Below are positions 1-9,034 of a stretch of DNA of 64,000 bases, piece by piece. The stretch comes from Actinernus sp. WN-2022. Lineage: Eukaryota > Cnidaria > Anthozoa > Actiniaria > Actinernidae. The position numbers and the translations under genes were made by a program. The notes under the pieces were generated by a model. That model did not search any database and was not told the DNA's origin. It saw only the letters and a program-made list of their open reading frames with translations. The stretch lies in the NCBI GenBank assembly GCA_030867875.1, contig JAOWCC010000191.1:310001-374000 (forward strand). The letters are read 5' to 3'. Positions within the stretch are counted from its first letter, which is position 1, and every line of letters begins with the position of its first letter.

Positions 1-126
1 CGTAATGCATAACGTAAAAATATGTTCTGATACGAATATTTAGACTGATTATACTCACTATATTTAATTTACTGGTACAAATATTTATGTACTACTCCAT
101 ATATTTATGGATGGTATTTTGACATA
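1..126. other. AT-rich sequence, no gene seen
   Basis: Nothing recognisable. It may be an intron or 5' part of the broken Harbinger element that starts further left. Confidence 0.3.
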
Positions 127-174
127 AACGGCGCCCCATACCGATGCAATTTCTGCTAAAGGAGTAGCATTTAA
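127..174 (+). pseudogene. Harbinger transposase, exon piece left of the palindrome insertion
   Basis: The frame ending at 174 reads about a dozen residues (DAISAKGVAFN) that continue directly into the DDE-transposase piece starting at 2167, once the 175-2162 insert and one TTAA are removed. The joined stretch reads as a normal Harbinger segment just before the first catalytic aspartate (NNCFGFVDGT). A stop codon lies upstream in this frame, so the 5' part is degraded or in another exon. What is seen is the exact in-frame continuity; the family assignment rests on recognition of the DDE_Tnp_4 motif. Confidence 0.6.
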
Positions 175-2162
175 GGTGGCTCGCCTGGATTTTCCAGGGA
201 CGCACCATTCCCAATTTGAACGGCTGCTGCTCCACTGTCAGAGCACGGTCGAGCTAGCCACTTCACCCATTTACTAGAAATAGAATAAACTTTCCAAAAA
301 TGTAGGTTTGTTTGACATCGGTGTTACCATAGCAACACAGCGTTGACGTCATGTGTTTTACATACCAACAATTTTCTTGAAATCTAGACCTAAACGTTTA
401 AAAGGACCTAGTGTCCCTTGTAGTCTAAATGTAGGCCTTCAAGACTGCAAAGTTTAAAAAAATTGTATGAGAGCGTTTTCGAAAAAAAATGGGTTGAATA
501 TTTTCATTCAAAAAATAAACAATTCGCTTTACTTCCTGTTTAGTCGTCGAGAACTGTGTGTTCCGGACCGATTCAAACGCTGTTTTTAGCACATTTCATA
601 CCTGTGACATAGGACTACTTGCCATGAAAATTTCATTCCATTTGCTTTATTCGATTTCGGTTTATGGAATAATAAGTAATGTAATAAAATGCTCATTTTA
701 CTCAGAATAGTAATGTATTTGCTAAGGAAGCTGTAATTCGAAAACTAGTCGATACAATTTTTTTTAAATCTTTTCACCTAAAATTCAACACGTACTACCC
801 TTGCCCTGTAAATTTCAAGAGCATTGAATCATTTTAAGGGCGCGAAATAAAAACAAAAACACAGGGAACTTTTAGATTCATCCACGCAAGCTTCATTGCT
901 GTATCATTTTGTTTATAGCTTGTGTCTTTCCGAAATTTCTCTTTTGTCTAGATTCTACATACTTGTGTGCTTTTGAACTAACAAGTTTACCATGCACGCT
1001 TGCTACACTTCGCTTATGCCGGAACGCTCGTGCAAATTCTGTTTTTAGTACAATAGTCACGCTGCCAGTTGTAACGCTGTTATAATATAACTTATAATAT
1101 TTATTTACAAAAGGTTTTATAATATCACTAATACAAAATCTCGTTTTTAATTTAGATTTAGAAAATGTGGTCTATACGTCACGGGCACTTTTTCCCGATC
1201 TGGTTACTAAAAACACACTTACTCAACATTATCATCCCGCACTGCCAAGTTTCATGGTTTAACTAATTTGCATGTCATTGTACTAAGAACATAATTTGCA
1301 CGAGCGTTCCGGCAGTAGCGAAGTGTAGCTTGCTCAAGCGTGCATGGTAAACTTGTTAGTTCAAAAGCACACAAGTATGTAGAATCTAGACAAAAGAGAA
1401 ATTTCGGAAAGACACAAGCTATAAACAAAATGATACAGCAATGAAGCTTGCGTGGATGAATCTAAAAGTTCCCTATGTTTTTGTTTTTATTTCGCGCCCT
1501 TAAAATGATTCAATGCTCTTGAAATTTACAGGACAAGGGTAGTACATGTTGAATTTCAGGTGAATGGATTAAAAACAATATTTATCGACTAGTTTTCGAA
1601 TTACAGCTTCCTTAGCAAATACGTTACTATTTTGAGTAAAACGAGCATATTTATTACATTACTTATTATTCCATAAACCGAAATCGAATAAAGCAAATGG
1701 AATGACATTTTCATGGGAAGTAGTCCTATGCCACAGGTATGAAATATGCTAAATACAGCGTTTGAATCGGTCCGGCTAACACAGTTCTCGACGACTAAAC
1801 AGGAAGTAAGGCGAACTGTTTATTTTTTGAATGAAAATATTCAACCCAATTTTTTTTAAAACGCTCTCATACAATTTTTTTAAACTTTGCAGTCTTGAAG
1901 GCCTACATTTAGACTACAAGGGACACTAGGTCGTTTTAAAAGTTTAGGTCTAGATTTCGAGAAAATTGCCGATATGTAAAACACATGACGTCAACGCTGT
2001 GTTGCTATGGTAACACCGATGTCAAACAAACCTACATTTTTGGAAAGTTTATTCTATTTCTAGTAAATGGGTGAAGTGGCTAGTCCGACCGTGCTCTGAC
2101 AGTGGAGTAGCAGCCGTTCAAAGTGGATATGGTGCGTCCCTGGAAAATCCAGGCGAGCCACC
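175..2162. mobile_element. 2-kb palindromic element with TTAA target duplication
   Basis: The interval is one giant inverted repeat. Left arm about 175-1060 and right arm about 1275-2162 match almost end to end with scattered differences, leaving a spacer of roughly 210 bp. The termini read GGTGGCTCGCCTGG and its complement, and each is flanked by TTAA (171-174 and 2163-2166). TTAA duplications are the signature of piggyBac-type insertion, although the GGTGG terminus is not the usual CCC start. There is no open frame of note, so it would be a non-autonomous foldback. It interrupts the Harbinger transposase exon, which dates it after that element. Confidence 0.75.
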
Positions 2163-2166
2163 TTAA

Positions 2167-2656
2167 CAACTGCTTCGGCTTCGTAGATGGGACTGTTAGA
2201 CCAATTTGCAAACCAGGGGAAAGACAAAGGGTAATGTACAATGGCCACAAGAGGGTTCACGCCATCAAGTTCCAATCCGTTGCATTACCAATCGGTCTCA
2301 TTGGCAACATTTATGGTCCAGTTGGTAAGTAGTAAAATGGCGAATCGATATAGGAGGGGAGGAAACTAAAATAATGTGGTAAATTATGTCATCTATAGTA
2401 ACTCTGTCATTAATCAAGAACAAAACATGTTTTCATTGCATTTCCATCATCATCGTAAAATAGGGAGAAAGCATGATGCAGGCATGCTGGCAGACTCTGG
2501 ACTACTGAGGCAACTGCAGCAGTTTGCATTTTCTCCAACAGGACAGCCGATGTGCATATATGGAGACTGTGCATATATGGAGACTCTGCATATCCATTAA
2601 GGGTGCATTTGCAGGAACCATTAAAAAATGTAGTCCCAACTCCTCAGATGGAGCAG
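2167..2656 (+). pseudogene. Harbinger DDE transposase fragment (DDE_Tnp_4 type)
   Basis: Two exon pieces encode the middle of a Harbinger nuclease: 2167-2324 (NNCFGFVDGTVRPI, then MYNGHKRVHAIKFQ) and 2464-about 2656 (GRKHDAGMLADSGLL, then CIYGD). A GT-AG intron (2325-2463) joins them in phase within GPV-GRKHDAG. The first D (FVDGT) and the YGD aspartate are visible. A 17-bp tandem duplication (2551-2567 and 2568-2584) shifts the frame right after the YGD motif. Removing one copy restores a normal continuation as far as a PTPQME motif near 2650. The 3' end, with the catalytic glutamate, is missing where the retrotransposon segment begins. Clearly inactive. Confidence 0.8.
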
Positions 2657-3297
2657 GGGCACAGGAAACCAGTGATTCTTAATGCCAGACGTGGATTCCA
2701 CCCTTAGACAGATAGGTCAATGGAAACATATAATCGCCACAGACCTCACTAGTGCCTTTTACCAAATCCCCCTAGCTCGCGAGTCAATGAAATACTGCGG
2801 CGTCGCCACACCCTACCTCGGTGTACGTATCTACGTACGCTCCGCCATGGGTATGCCCGGGTCTGAGACAGCACTAGAAGAGCTCATGTGTCGTGTGTTG
2901 GGAGACCTCCTTCAAGAAGGCGTGGTAGTTAAAATTTCTGACGACCTATACTGTGGAGGGAATTCCCCTGAGGAACTGTTACAGAACTGGACCAAAGTAC
3001 TATCCGCCCTACACAAGAACAACCTACGTCTGTCTGCGTCCAAGACAACAATAAACCACAAGTCTACAACTATCGTGGATTGGGCATGGTCACAAGGTAC
3101 CCTGAAGGCCAATCCTCACCGAATCTCCACACTCGCATCATGCACCCCCCCGGAAAAGGTCGATGCAATGAAGTCGTTCATCGGAGCGTATAAGGTATTA
3201 GCTCGCGTACTCACTGGTTGTTCCACCATACTAGCGCCACTCGATGATGCCATCGCCGGACGCCAGTCTCATGAGGCACCGATGATCTACGTCTACG
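2657..3297 (+). pseudogene. LTR-retrotransposon pol relic: reverse transcriptase part
   Basis: An open frame from 2682 reads a reverse-transcriptase core: SDLTSAF-like [12 protein letters not shown], then [13 protein letters not shown], then the catalytic box ISDDLYCGG (xxDD). Order and motifs are those of a diverged Ty3/Gypsy-class element. The 5' part (gag, protease, start of RT) is absent and the frame is closed just upstream by TGA. Near 3270-3300 a short local insertion changes frame, so RT and RNase H are no longer fused. No LTR is visible on either side. Inactive fragment lying between the two Harbinger gene relics. Confidence 0.8.
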
Positions 3298-4140
3298 ATG
3301 ATACAGTCTCAGGCTTGGACCGATGATCTACTCGAAGCATTCAACGCCGCAAATAAGGCCCTCTCCTTGAACTACTGCATCACAATACCCAGACCAGACG
3401 ATCAGCTATGGACCGTAACTGACGGAGCCGTGAGGAATCCCGGAATCGGCGCAACGCTCTATTTGACTCGTACCGGTAAGCTTCACCTCTCTGGATTTTT
3501 CAGTGCAAAGTTGCGAGGACATCAGGCATCGTGGCTGCCTTGCGAAGTCGAAGCACTAGCTATCGCTGTAGCCATCAAACATTTCAGTCTCTACATCATT
3601 CAGTCATCCAGGAAAGCTTGTGTTCTTACTGACAGATAGCCGTGTGTCCAGGCCTACGAGAAGTTGTGTCGCGGAGAATTTTCAGCCAGTCCTCGTGTAT
3701 CAACCTTCTTATCTACCTTGAGCCGCTATCAGGCATCAGTCCAACACGTAGCAGGAGCCTCCATATTGCCATCATACTTTGCTAGTCGTAACGCCTTAAA
3801 TTGCGAAGACATTGTTTGCCAAGTGTGCAACTTCGTCAAAAGAGCAGAGTCGTCCGTTATCCGCCGTGCCCCAGTCGAGGAAATACTGTCCGGAACAGCT
3901 AAACTCCCATTTACAAGCAGAACTGCTTGGTTATCTATCCAATCGGAGTGTGCCGACCTCCGCCGTACCCATGCGCACCTGAAGCAAGATACTCGTCCTT
4001 CCAAGAAAACCACTAACGTCAAAGACATCAAGCGTTATCTGAACATCGTAACAATCGCCAAAGACGGGCTCCTGGTTGTCAAACGCAACCTGCCACTAAC
4101 CCTGCTCGAGAATGCATTGTCATCCCTCGCCAAGTTCTAG
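3298..4140 (+). pseudogene. LTR-retrotransposon pol relic: RNase H and linker
   Basis: This frame continues the pol polyprotein: WTDDLLEAF connection, RNase H start [12 protein letters not shown], and an LTD motif that is immediately followed by a TAG stop at about 3637-3639. The same frame reopens without a shift ([14 protein letters not shown]) and runs to a TAG at 4138-4140. After that codon a frame change is needed to continue. One in-frame stop plus one frameshift in 840 bp show long decay. Function in an intact element: removal of the RNA strand during reverse transcription. Confidence 0.75.
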
Positions 4141-4790
4141 ACGGCCTCTTAACCGCCTTACATATACAGCTCAACCATCTCACTAGTCACCAACTAAAGA
4201 TGGTAGTGCGACGCTATATCTTCGCCCTCGACATGGACAAAGCTATCGACCTCGTTTCCAACAGTTGTCACCACTGTGCCTCACCCCGCCAAATATCTCA
4301 CACTGTTATCGAACAGTCAACAACCAACCCTCCAGACTCGATTGGAGACTCATTTGCCACTGATGTCATAAAGTGCAACCGACAGCTTATCCTAGTCCTA
4401 AGAGAATGTGTAACGTCATTTACAACGACTACACGTCTTGAAGATGAACGCCACAAGTCACTACGCGACGCACTAATCCAATTATGTATAGAATTGCGTC
4501 CACTAGATGGTCCACCCGCCTTCATCCAAACTGAACCCGCTCCCGGATTTAGAGCCCTAATAAACGACGATCTTCTACGACAACAAAGACTAACATTAGA
4601 GATTGGCAGAGTAAAGAACCCTAATAAGAAACCCGTATACGCAGCCGTGGCTTATCCGTGAGAGAAATGTGGACTCAGCAAGATCAGTTTTCGAACAGTC
4701 AACTACCACTCGACGACCGGGTAACGGTATCCCTGTGGCGGCCTCTCGAACCGGCCATCTTGTTTATGTTTATACAGCGTTATTAAATTA
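4141..4790 (+). pseudogene. LTR-retrotransposon pol relic: integrase part
   Basis: Frame shifted relative to the RNase H part. An integrase-type zinc region is visible (HIQLNHLTSH, then NSCHHC), followed by a core with FATDVI and ECVTSFT. The position normally reading T-D-P-A-P-G-F here reads TEPAPGF. The open frame ends at 4661, but short recognisable pieces follow ([10 protein letters not shown] at about 4663-4692, LVYVYT near 4770), separated by deletions. So the 3' third is a chain of internal deletions. No LTR or polypurine tract was found before 5070. Confidence 0.7.
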
Positions 4791-5070
4791 TCTTTATGGT
4801 GTGTGTTGGGCCTCTGTTCTCTAACTACTGGCGCTGAACATAAAACAATTATCGATGCTTGCAGTCAGTACTGTTTATATTCTAGAGAACCAAAAGGGAA
4901 CAGCCATTTATTATGGGTGTGGGTGAGAAATTCTAAATATTTTTTTCTCACTCACTGCAGCCCCAGTGACATTTGTTTTCAAACCAATCCTAAACAGGGA
5001 CAAACTATTCAACTATTCATTTCCTTACCCACTGCCCCCTATCTATGAAAAATGACCTGTCCCTAATGCT
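4791..5070. other. Non-coding remainder between the pol relic and the Myb-like relic
   Basis: No recognisable gene. It should contain the 3' junction of the retrotransposon segment and the missing 3' end of the Harbinger transposase, but neither can be identified by eye. Confidence 0.3.
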
Positions 5071-6401
5071 CTACTTTGTCATCAACGTTTCCAGAATTGC
5101 CAGTACTGTCTGATTTTGCTGTTGGTTCTGTTGCACGAACGTAGATAACATATCTTGTGTCTGCTGCCTTTGATACAGCTGCTGCATCTGCATCTGTTGA
5201 AGCATATTACTATTGTTCATTGAGGTTTTGCTGCTCAGCTCTTTGTGTCTCCCTTTCCTACCTTTTCTCCTCCATTTGATCTTGTTTCAGCTGGAAATCT
5301 CTCTCCATTTTCTCTCTCATAAAATCTAATGTATCTGTGCCACTTCTTCTATTCTTCTTAACTTTTGGAGCAGCAGCCTCCCCGTTACCTTCCCCTTTAC
5401 GTTTCTTTGTGTCTCATTTTTTTTTCATCATTGCTTGCAGGCGCATTTCTTCAGCATTCACTTTATCTCTCTGGTCCTTTTGCTTAGTTTCTTCACAAGC
5501 ATCCAATCCTGCCTTTGCCTCCTTTTCCTTTGCAAGAATCTCTTCTAATGCTTGATCAAGCTCTGTTGGATCAGGTACTTCAATACCCGTGGCTCTTTCC
5601 TCTTCTCTGATTTTAAAGGCATAGTTCTTGAGCAGAAGTTTTGCTCTGTCCCCGACAGCTCTCTCTGAAACCCTGAAATGTGGTATTTCAATAGCATTGA
5701 GGTTTTTGGCAATGACTTCCCATGCCTGGTAACTCTCCCTACTTCTTGACTTCACTTGACTTTGAATGGTTCACATACCACAATATATCGGGCTAAAAAC
5801 GCATCATGATCTTTAGACCACTTAAATGCACTGAAAAATCCCTAGAAGAGCAAGCAAAAAAAACTTTGTAACTCAGTTGTTTATGATGAAGTCTAAAGAC
5901 TTTCATTTAATGTTAATAAATCGTGCTAAGTAAAATTGTTGAAATTTAGATTTTTGTACTTGAGTTCAAATATGAAATGAATAAATGATTAGAGAGGTAG
6001 GTACATCGAAAATAAATAAGCTCTTGTCTTTGGAGTCTCTAGGTATTAAAGTCTTTAAGGTAAAGTTGAATTGTCCAATTCCAATACTCGTGATTTTAAG
6101 AACGAAATCCAATTTTTACACGTTCATTTAAATAAGTATACAATTTTACTTGAAAATTCAATTTTGTGTTAAATGGTGAATGATCTATTGATCAGGTGAA
6201 AATGTGAAATTATTCCACAGATTCAGTCACAGTTAATTAAGCTTTCAATCAAAAATCTTGGTAGTTTCTATAATAAAGTAAACGATTGCAGGTGTAAGTT
6301 TCAACTTGATTTCTTAAAAGTTTTAAATCAAATGGACAAACGAAGTAAATGAATTTTACTTACGGCGCCTTTTGCTTTGCAGCGTTTGAGCTTTCTGCCA
6401 T
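5071..6401 (-). pseudogene. Harbinger-associated Myb/SANT-like DNA-binding protein
   Basis: Two exons are seen on the minus strand. Exon 1 (6364-6401) starts ATG (MAESSNAAKQKA) and ends at a GTAAGT donor. Exon 2 (5071-5830) follows an AG acceptor and joins in frame as PAFKWSKDHDAFLARYI, the first helix of a Myb/SANT-like trihelix domain, then W-EVIAKNLN and F-RVSERAVGDR. The tail is lysine-rich, then a coiled, glutamine-rich stretch (MQMQQLYQRQQTQ) ending ILETLMTK-stop. Such proteins are the second ORF of PIF/Harbinger transposons and help nuclear import and TIR binding of the transposase. A duplication near 5760, a poly-A frameshift near 5415, a TAG near 5260 and a further shift near 5220 disable it. 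Confidence 0.72.
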
Positions 6402-6712
6402 ACTAAAAGAGAGGATTTTCCTGAATGAATAACAAGTTTAAAGTTACTTCAAAGGCATCAAAAACCGTATATGTAACTCAAGGAAACACTTAACAACACT
6501 GATAGCTGATTTTGCTTGTCTAAAACACACAGAATAATGTCAAAATTAAAGAAAAAACCTCACCTTCACACGACGACCGCTATGAAGGCTACCACGCGTC
6601 GTCGACATCTGGACGACCACAGAGGTTTGGCAAGTGTCATGCGCAGTTGGTGCCTGCATTGCATTTTTACTTCCGGTCAACTGATTTGCCGTCGTCGTCG
6701 TGAGTTGTTACT
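6402..6712. other. 5' flank of the Myb-like relic
   Basis: No gene recognised. CGTCGTCG-type runs near 6590-6700 resemble sequence inside the adjacent MITE, so part of this may be Harbinger subterminal DNA or the promoter of the Myb-like gene. Confidence 0.3.
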
Positions 6713-7060
6713 AGGGACCTTACGCAACCAGGACGGCAACGTCTAGGACGACGGCATAAAATACAATAACTGCACGTGAAAATGCACGCAGTCGCCTTCA
6801 TTTCAACCGTTGTCTGGAAAAACACAACGTCAAAACCCCAAAGTTTACGTTTACAAGAGAACGCAAACGTAAGAAAGTAAATCACTCTGTTTTTCGTCCG
6901 GCGTAAGCAAAACTTTATGCTTATCATATTTTTCGAAGACCTGGATGTGAAACGTAATTATAATCGTATAAAGGAACTAGTAAACACCAGATTTCGGGAG
7001 AAAACACTTTTCTACCTCCCGTCGTCACTGCCGTCGCCGTCCTGGTTGCGTAAGGTCCCT
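6713..7060. mobile_element. 348-bp MITE, Harbinger-type (3-bp TSD)
   Basis: Terminal inverted repeats of about 50 bp start AGGGACCTTACGCAACCAGG; the right copy is 7015-7060. Both ends are flanked by ACT (6710-6712 and 7061-7063). A 3-bp target duplication and a GGG-type start fit the PIF/Harbinger superfamily. It sits next to Harbinger gene relics and might be a deletion derivative of that element, or its terminus. No coding capacity. Confidence 0.7.
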
Positions 7061-7270
7061 ACTATGATAACTACGACGTCAGGTCTTATGCAAATTTGTT
7101 TCATAGTCCCTCTCGGTCACTTAAATTTATTCACGCATGCGCACTGCTAACGAAATCGGACTTTGAAAAATATAACATGGACGATAACACAGACAAAAAT
7201 ACAGACAAAAGATTGTCTTGACTCTGCGTTCTTTTATGAAAACTACTGCAACTCAAGGGAAGTAAGAAAG

Positions 7271-7546
7271 CTAAATAGTCGAGTTGCGTATTCGAAAATT
7301 ACCGCTGAATGTAAGGACTACAGACGCATGTACGCAGGGTTAGCCTCATTCTGAAGTGAAACATTCATAAATACCAGCGAGAAGGTGGGCTATTTACAGC
7401 TCTGCTTATTGTTGTAGTTTCGCGTTTTGCACCTTCTCGCTGGTATTTAAGAATGTTTAACTTCAGGATGAGGCTAACCCTGCGTACATGCGTCTGAAGT
7501 CAATGCATTTAGCGGTAATTTTCGAATACGAAACTGGACTATTCAG
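7271..7546. repeat. Foldback element with about 115-bp arms
   Basis: 7271-7386 and 7429-7546 are inverted copies with few mismatches, for example ACGCAGGGTTAGCCTCAT versus its complement, with a loop of about 40 bp. No clear target duplication. The short ORF through the left arm is not supported. Confidence 0.7.
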
Positions 7547-8184
7547 AAAAATACATTGCTTATAGATGATCAGGTGTAATTTACGGCTACACTCGTAGTT
7601 CGAAACAAACTGTCAACCGACCGACTGTGACAGAGTAATCACTGAGCTAAAATAAAATAAAGGCACAAGAAAAAGCGAATCACCGCTAACATCGGATCAG
7701 GTGTCGTTTACGACTCCACTTGACAATGGAGTCGTAAACTTTAGAGTCGTACAATACACAGTGTAGGTTACGAATCCATTATAGATACAACGAATCTACC
7801 TTTCTATCGTGTTTCGATCTAAGTAAATATCAAAGTAATGAATAAAACTTAAAATTTAGACAAATGTTTAGAATCAGTCGTAGTTTACATTGCCATAAAT
7901 TCGAAACATATTACCATAATCTCACAGTCCTTTCACTTTATCAAGCAACACTGAACTTGAATTAAAGAAATAAACATACCAGACAATGCCGGTCCCTAGT
8001 TCAACTTCTTATTGCGTATATAGGTTAAACAGCACAAACATAGCCGGCTTTGTGTTTCGACGCTTCCCGGCTTCGTACTACATTTTTGCTTGATCGAAAC
8101 AATAAAATCGTAGATAAGTGTGATGATCTTGTTTGAAAAAGGAGTTGTAAACTTTAGAGTCGTAAACTATACGGTGTAGTGTAG
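7547..8184. other. Unassigned intergenic or intronic sequence
   Basis: No gene seen. A short motif, GAGTCGTAAACTTTAGAGTC, occurs near 7730 and again with a change near 8145, suggesting the debris of one repeat family. Confidence 0.35.
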
Positions 8185-8665
8185 TTCATTTTTTCAACCT
8201 AGTTTATTTTGGTTGTGCTTTAATTTTGGTTCGACCTAGTTTACTTTTTTCAACCTAGGTTTATTTTGGTTAGATATCTGCAATCATTGCTCAGTAATTT
8301 AGGATGTTTAAAGCTAGTCACCAATTTTGTGATTTTACAGCTAAGTCACTAAACAACAGACAAATATAATGCTACTCTACATTTATAAGACCCTTAAAAA
8401 TTACCTAGATTGAACCAAAATAAACAAGATTGAACATAAAATAAACTAGGGTGAACACAAAATAAACTAGGTTGGACAAAAGTAAACTAGTTTGGACAAA
8501 AATAAACTAGGTTGGACAAAAATAAACTAGTTTCGACAAAAATAAACTAAGTTGGATTAAAATAAACTAGTTTTGACAAAAATAAACTAGGTTGGACAAA
8601 AATAAACTAGTTTTGACAAAAATAAACTACGTTGGATAAAAATAAACTAGTTTGGACAAATTTAA
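8185..8665. repeat. 20-bp minisatellite AATAAACTAGGTTGGACAAA, both orientations
   Basis: About 13 degenerate copies of the 20-bp unit run from 8396 to 8665. A few copies of the reverse complement (AACCTAGTTTATTTTGG) lie at 8185-8275, so the block is a large imperfect inverted repeat around an AT-rich centre. A related motif recurs at 9950-10090, on the other side of the FN3 exon pair. Confidence 0.75.
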
Positions 8666-8805
8666 CCTGAAGTTAAATTTGCAACATATACAAAATGTAC
8701 ATATTTAATCATATTTATTTGTTACAAATCAAAGATATTGCTGTTTAAAAAAAACACAAATAAGCAGGGTCATGTGGCAAACAAAATACTACAAAATTTA
8801 CTTAC

Positions 8806-9034
8806 CATCGTCCTTTGTTCTAATGCTCATTGCATGACTCTGCCGACCTGTGAACCTGTTGTTTTGTACAGCTACCGATACAGTGTATGACGTATATTTC
8901 TTTAGATTTTCCAACAAATAAGTAGTACTTCCAGGTACATAAACATTAAGCGAACTTGGTGGGTATCCCGCTCGCTGCGTGTATACAATCTTGTATCCAA
9001 CTAAACGTCCATTTACTGAAGCACTTGATGGATT
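8806..9034 (-). CDS. FN3 exon, second half of a domain (last exon seen)
   Basis: 229 bp with acceptor TTTTAG at the 5' side and donor GTAAG after GACGATG. Read with the 9790-9860 exon it completes one FN3 domain: NGRLVGYKIVYTQR, then LENLKKYTSYTVSVAV, ending RTKDDG in phase 1. No stop codon, so the gene continues toward lower coordinates, but no further exon is recognisable in 1-8800. Confidence 0.8.

Noticed and set aside
2657..4790. A retrotransposon inserted as a complete LTR element
   Set aside because: No LTRs, target duplication, gag or protease; only decayed pol segments remain.
5414..5755. The 113-codon minus ORF as a complete gene
   Set aside because: It is only the intact middle part of the two-exon Myb/SANT-like relic; homologous coding sequence continues on both sides through frameshifts.
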